Program-made: the position numbers and the translations under genes
DNA from: Actinacidiphila yanglinensis
GTDB taxonomy: Bacteria > Actinomycetota > Actinomycetes > Streptomycetales > Streptomycetaceae
Direction: 5' to 3'
DNA length: 64,000 bases
NCBI RefSeq assembly: GCF_900107965.1
Contig: NZ_FNVU01000004.1
Location: forward strand, 372,001 to 436,000
Shown: positions 63,571 to 64,000 of the stretch, piece after piece
Numbering within the stretch: the first letter of the stretch is position 1
Layout of the letters: each line of letters starts with the position of its first letter
The notes under the pieces: model-generated
What the model was told of the DNA's origin: nothing
Databases searched by the model: none
The model's input: only the letters and a program-made list of their open reading frames with translations

Positions 63571-64000
63571 GTGCAAGGTTCGGAGAAGTCTTCCCGTCGC
63601 GGCCGCCCCTCCTCCACGATGGGAGGCATGCCCCTCAACGACATGCCGTGGTGGCGCTGGCGCAGCAACGTGCGTTCCGCGCTGCACATGATCAGCGACC
63701 CCGTCTTCCAGATGGAGGTCTGGCGGACCGGGCGCGAGGGATACGGCGACGTCACCGACGCCGTTTACCGCCTGGTCGAGGACACCTGGCTCGACAACTG
63801 GTCCGCCGAGAAGTACGTCGGCACCGTCTTCCGCGACGCGCAGGAGGCCGCGCTGGTCGACGTCGCGGTGCTCCGCGTGCTGAAGATCCTGCACCAGGTG
63901 GGGGCCGACGCCCCGGCCGTGGCCTACCTGGACCACCCGGCGTGGCCGGAGGCGGTGCAGGCCGCCCGCGAGGCGCACGTGCGGATGGCGGGGTCCGACG
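63571..64000 (+). CDS. conserved hypothetical protein (start, runs off right edge)
   Basis: The frame is open from GTG 63571 to the window end. A -10-like TACGAT (63557-63562) lies 8 nt before the GTG, so a leaderless message is possible. Starts at ATG 63619 or 63628 are alternatives and would begin MGGMPLNDMPWWRWRSNVRS. The visible part is helical and Trp-rich (WWRWRSNVRSALHMISD, LVEDTWLDNWSAEKYVGTVF). I recall it as a conserved streptomycete hypothetical protein, with no function known. Confidence 0.75.
   Translation, partial: MQGSEKSSRRGRPSSTMGGMPLNDMPWWRWRSNVRSALHMISDPVFQMEVWRTGREGYGDVTDAVYRLVEDTWLDNWSAEKYVGTVFRDAQEAALVDVAVLRVLKILHQVGADAPAVAYLDHPAWPEAVQAAREAHVRMAGSD

Overview
The window is high-GC actinobacterial chromosome. 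Coding regions have strong G/C third-position bias, GTG and TTG starts are common, stop/start overlaps of the ATGA and GTGA type are frequent, and gene ends carry GC-rich hairpins mostly without long T-tracts. The gene content (futalosine menaquinone genes mqnB and mqnD, a DmdR1-type iron regulator, an NsdA-like TPR regulator, DUF3027, DUF2530 and DUF2771 proteins, a Tad pilus locus) points to Streptomyces or a close relative in Streptomycetaceae. From memory, the order resembles the core of the S. coelicolor chromosome around SCO43xx to SCO45xx; this was not checked. I see no rRNA, tRNA, CRISPR array, insertion sequence or prophage.

Layout. 1-9 kb: start of an XPB-like helicase-associated protein, a HAAS-type membrane protein, a HAD hydrolase, a cold-shock protein preceded by unusual 10-bp tandem repeats, mqnD-mqnB, a DUF2771 lipoprotein, an MFS permease and a DUF3027 protein. 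9-16 kb: a very large sacsin-like GHKL (Hsp90-type) ATPase and a secreted S53 (sedolisin) peptidase with three C-terminal repeats. 16-27 kb: a CtpE-like P-type ATPase, a purine permease, a ribbon-helix-helix protein, a MarR-MFS-thpR set, an aldo/keto reductase, a secreted propeller protein and serC. 27.4-28.6 kb: a gene-poor interval with a 46-bp near-perfect palindrome. 28.6-35 kb: citrate synthase, pdxH, a candidate small RNA with a 12-codon ORF, a PAS-PAS-GAF protein, a SIS protein, the iron regulator and an alpha/beta hydrolase behind a LexA-like box.

35.4-45 kb is an orphan type VII secretion (ESX/Ess-like) module. It has two WXG100-type proteins, a 1511-residue EccC/EssC-type triple ATPase with an FHA-like N-terminus, a 689-residue probable substrate and a small membrane protein, but no EccB, EccD, EccE or mycosin. 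45-55 kb follows at once with a compact Tad/Flp pilus operon (cpaB, cpaE-like, cpaF, tadB, tadC, flp, three TadE/G-like pseudopilins) ending in a membrane protein that joins LysM to a BTAD-type regulatory domain. 55-64 kb holds an ABC-2 exporter, a primase-polymerase N-terminal domain protein, an NsdA-like regulator, a proline/glycine-rich membrane protein, a branched-chain-amino-acid-type binding lipoprotein and the start of a conserved hypothetical gene.

The most interesting parts are the adjacent orphan T7SS and Tad modules with their LysM-BTAD membrane regulator, and the self-contained micro-ORF/sRNA unit at 30.56-30.79 kb. The palindrome, the 10-bp repeats and the LexA-like box are smaller regulatory observations. 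All functional calls are from reading sequence; no database search was run.
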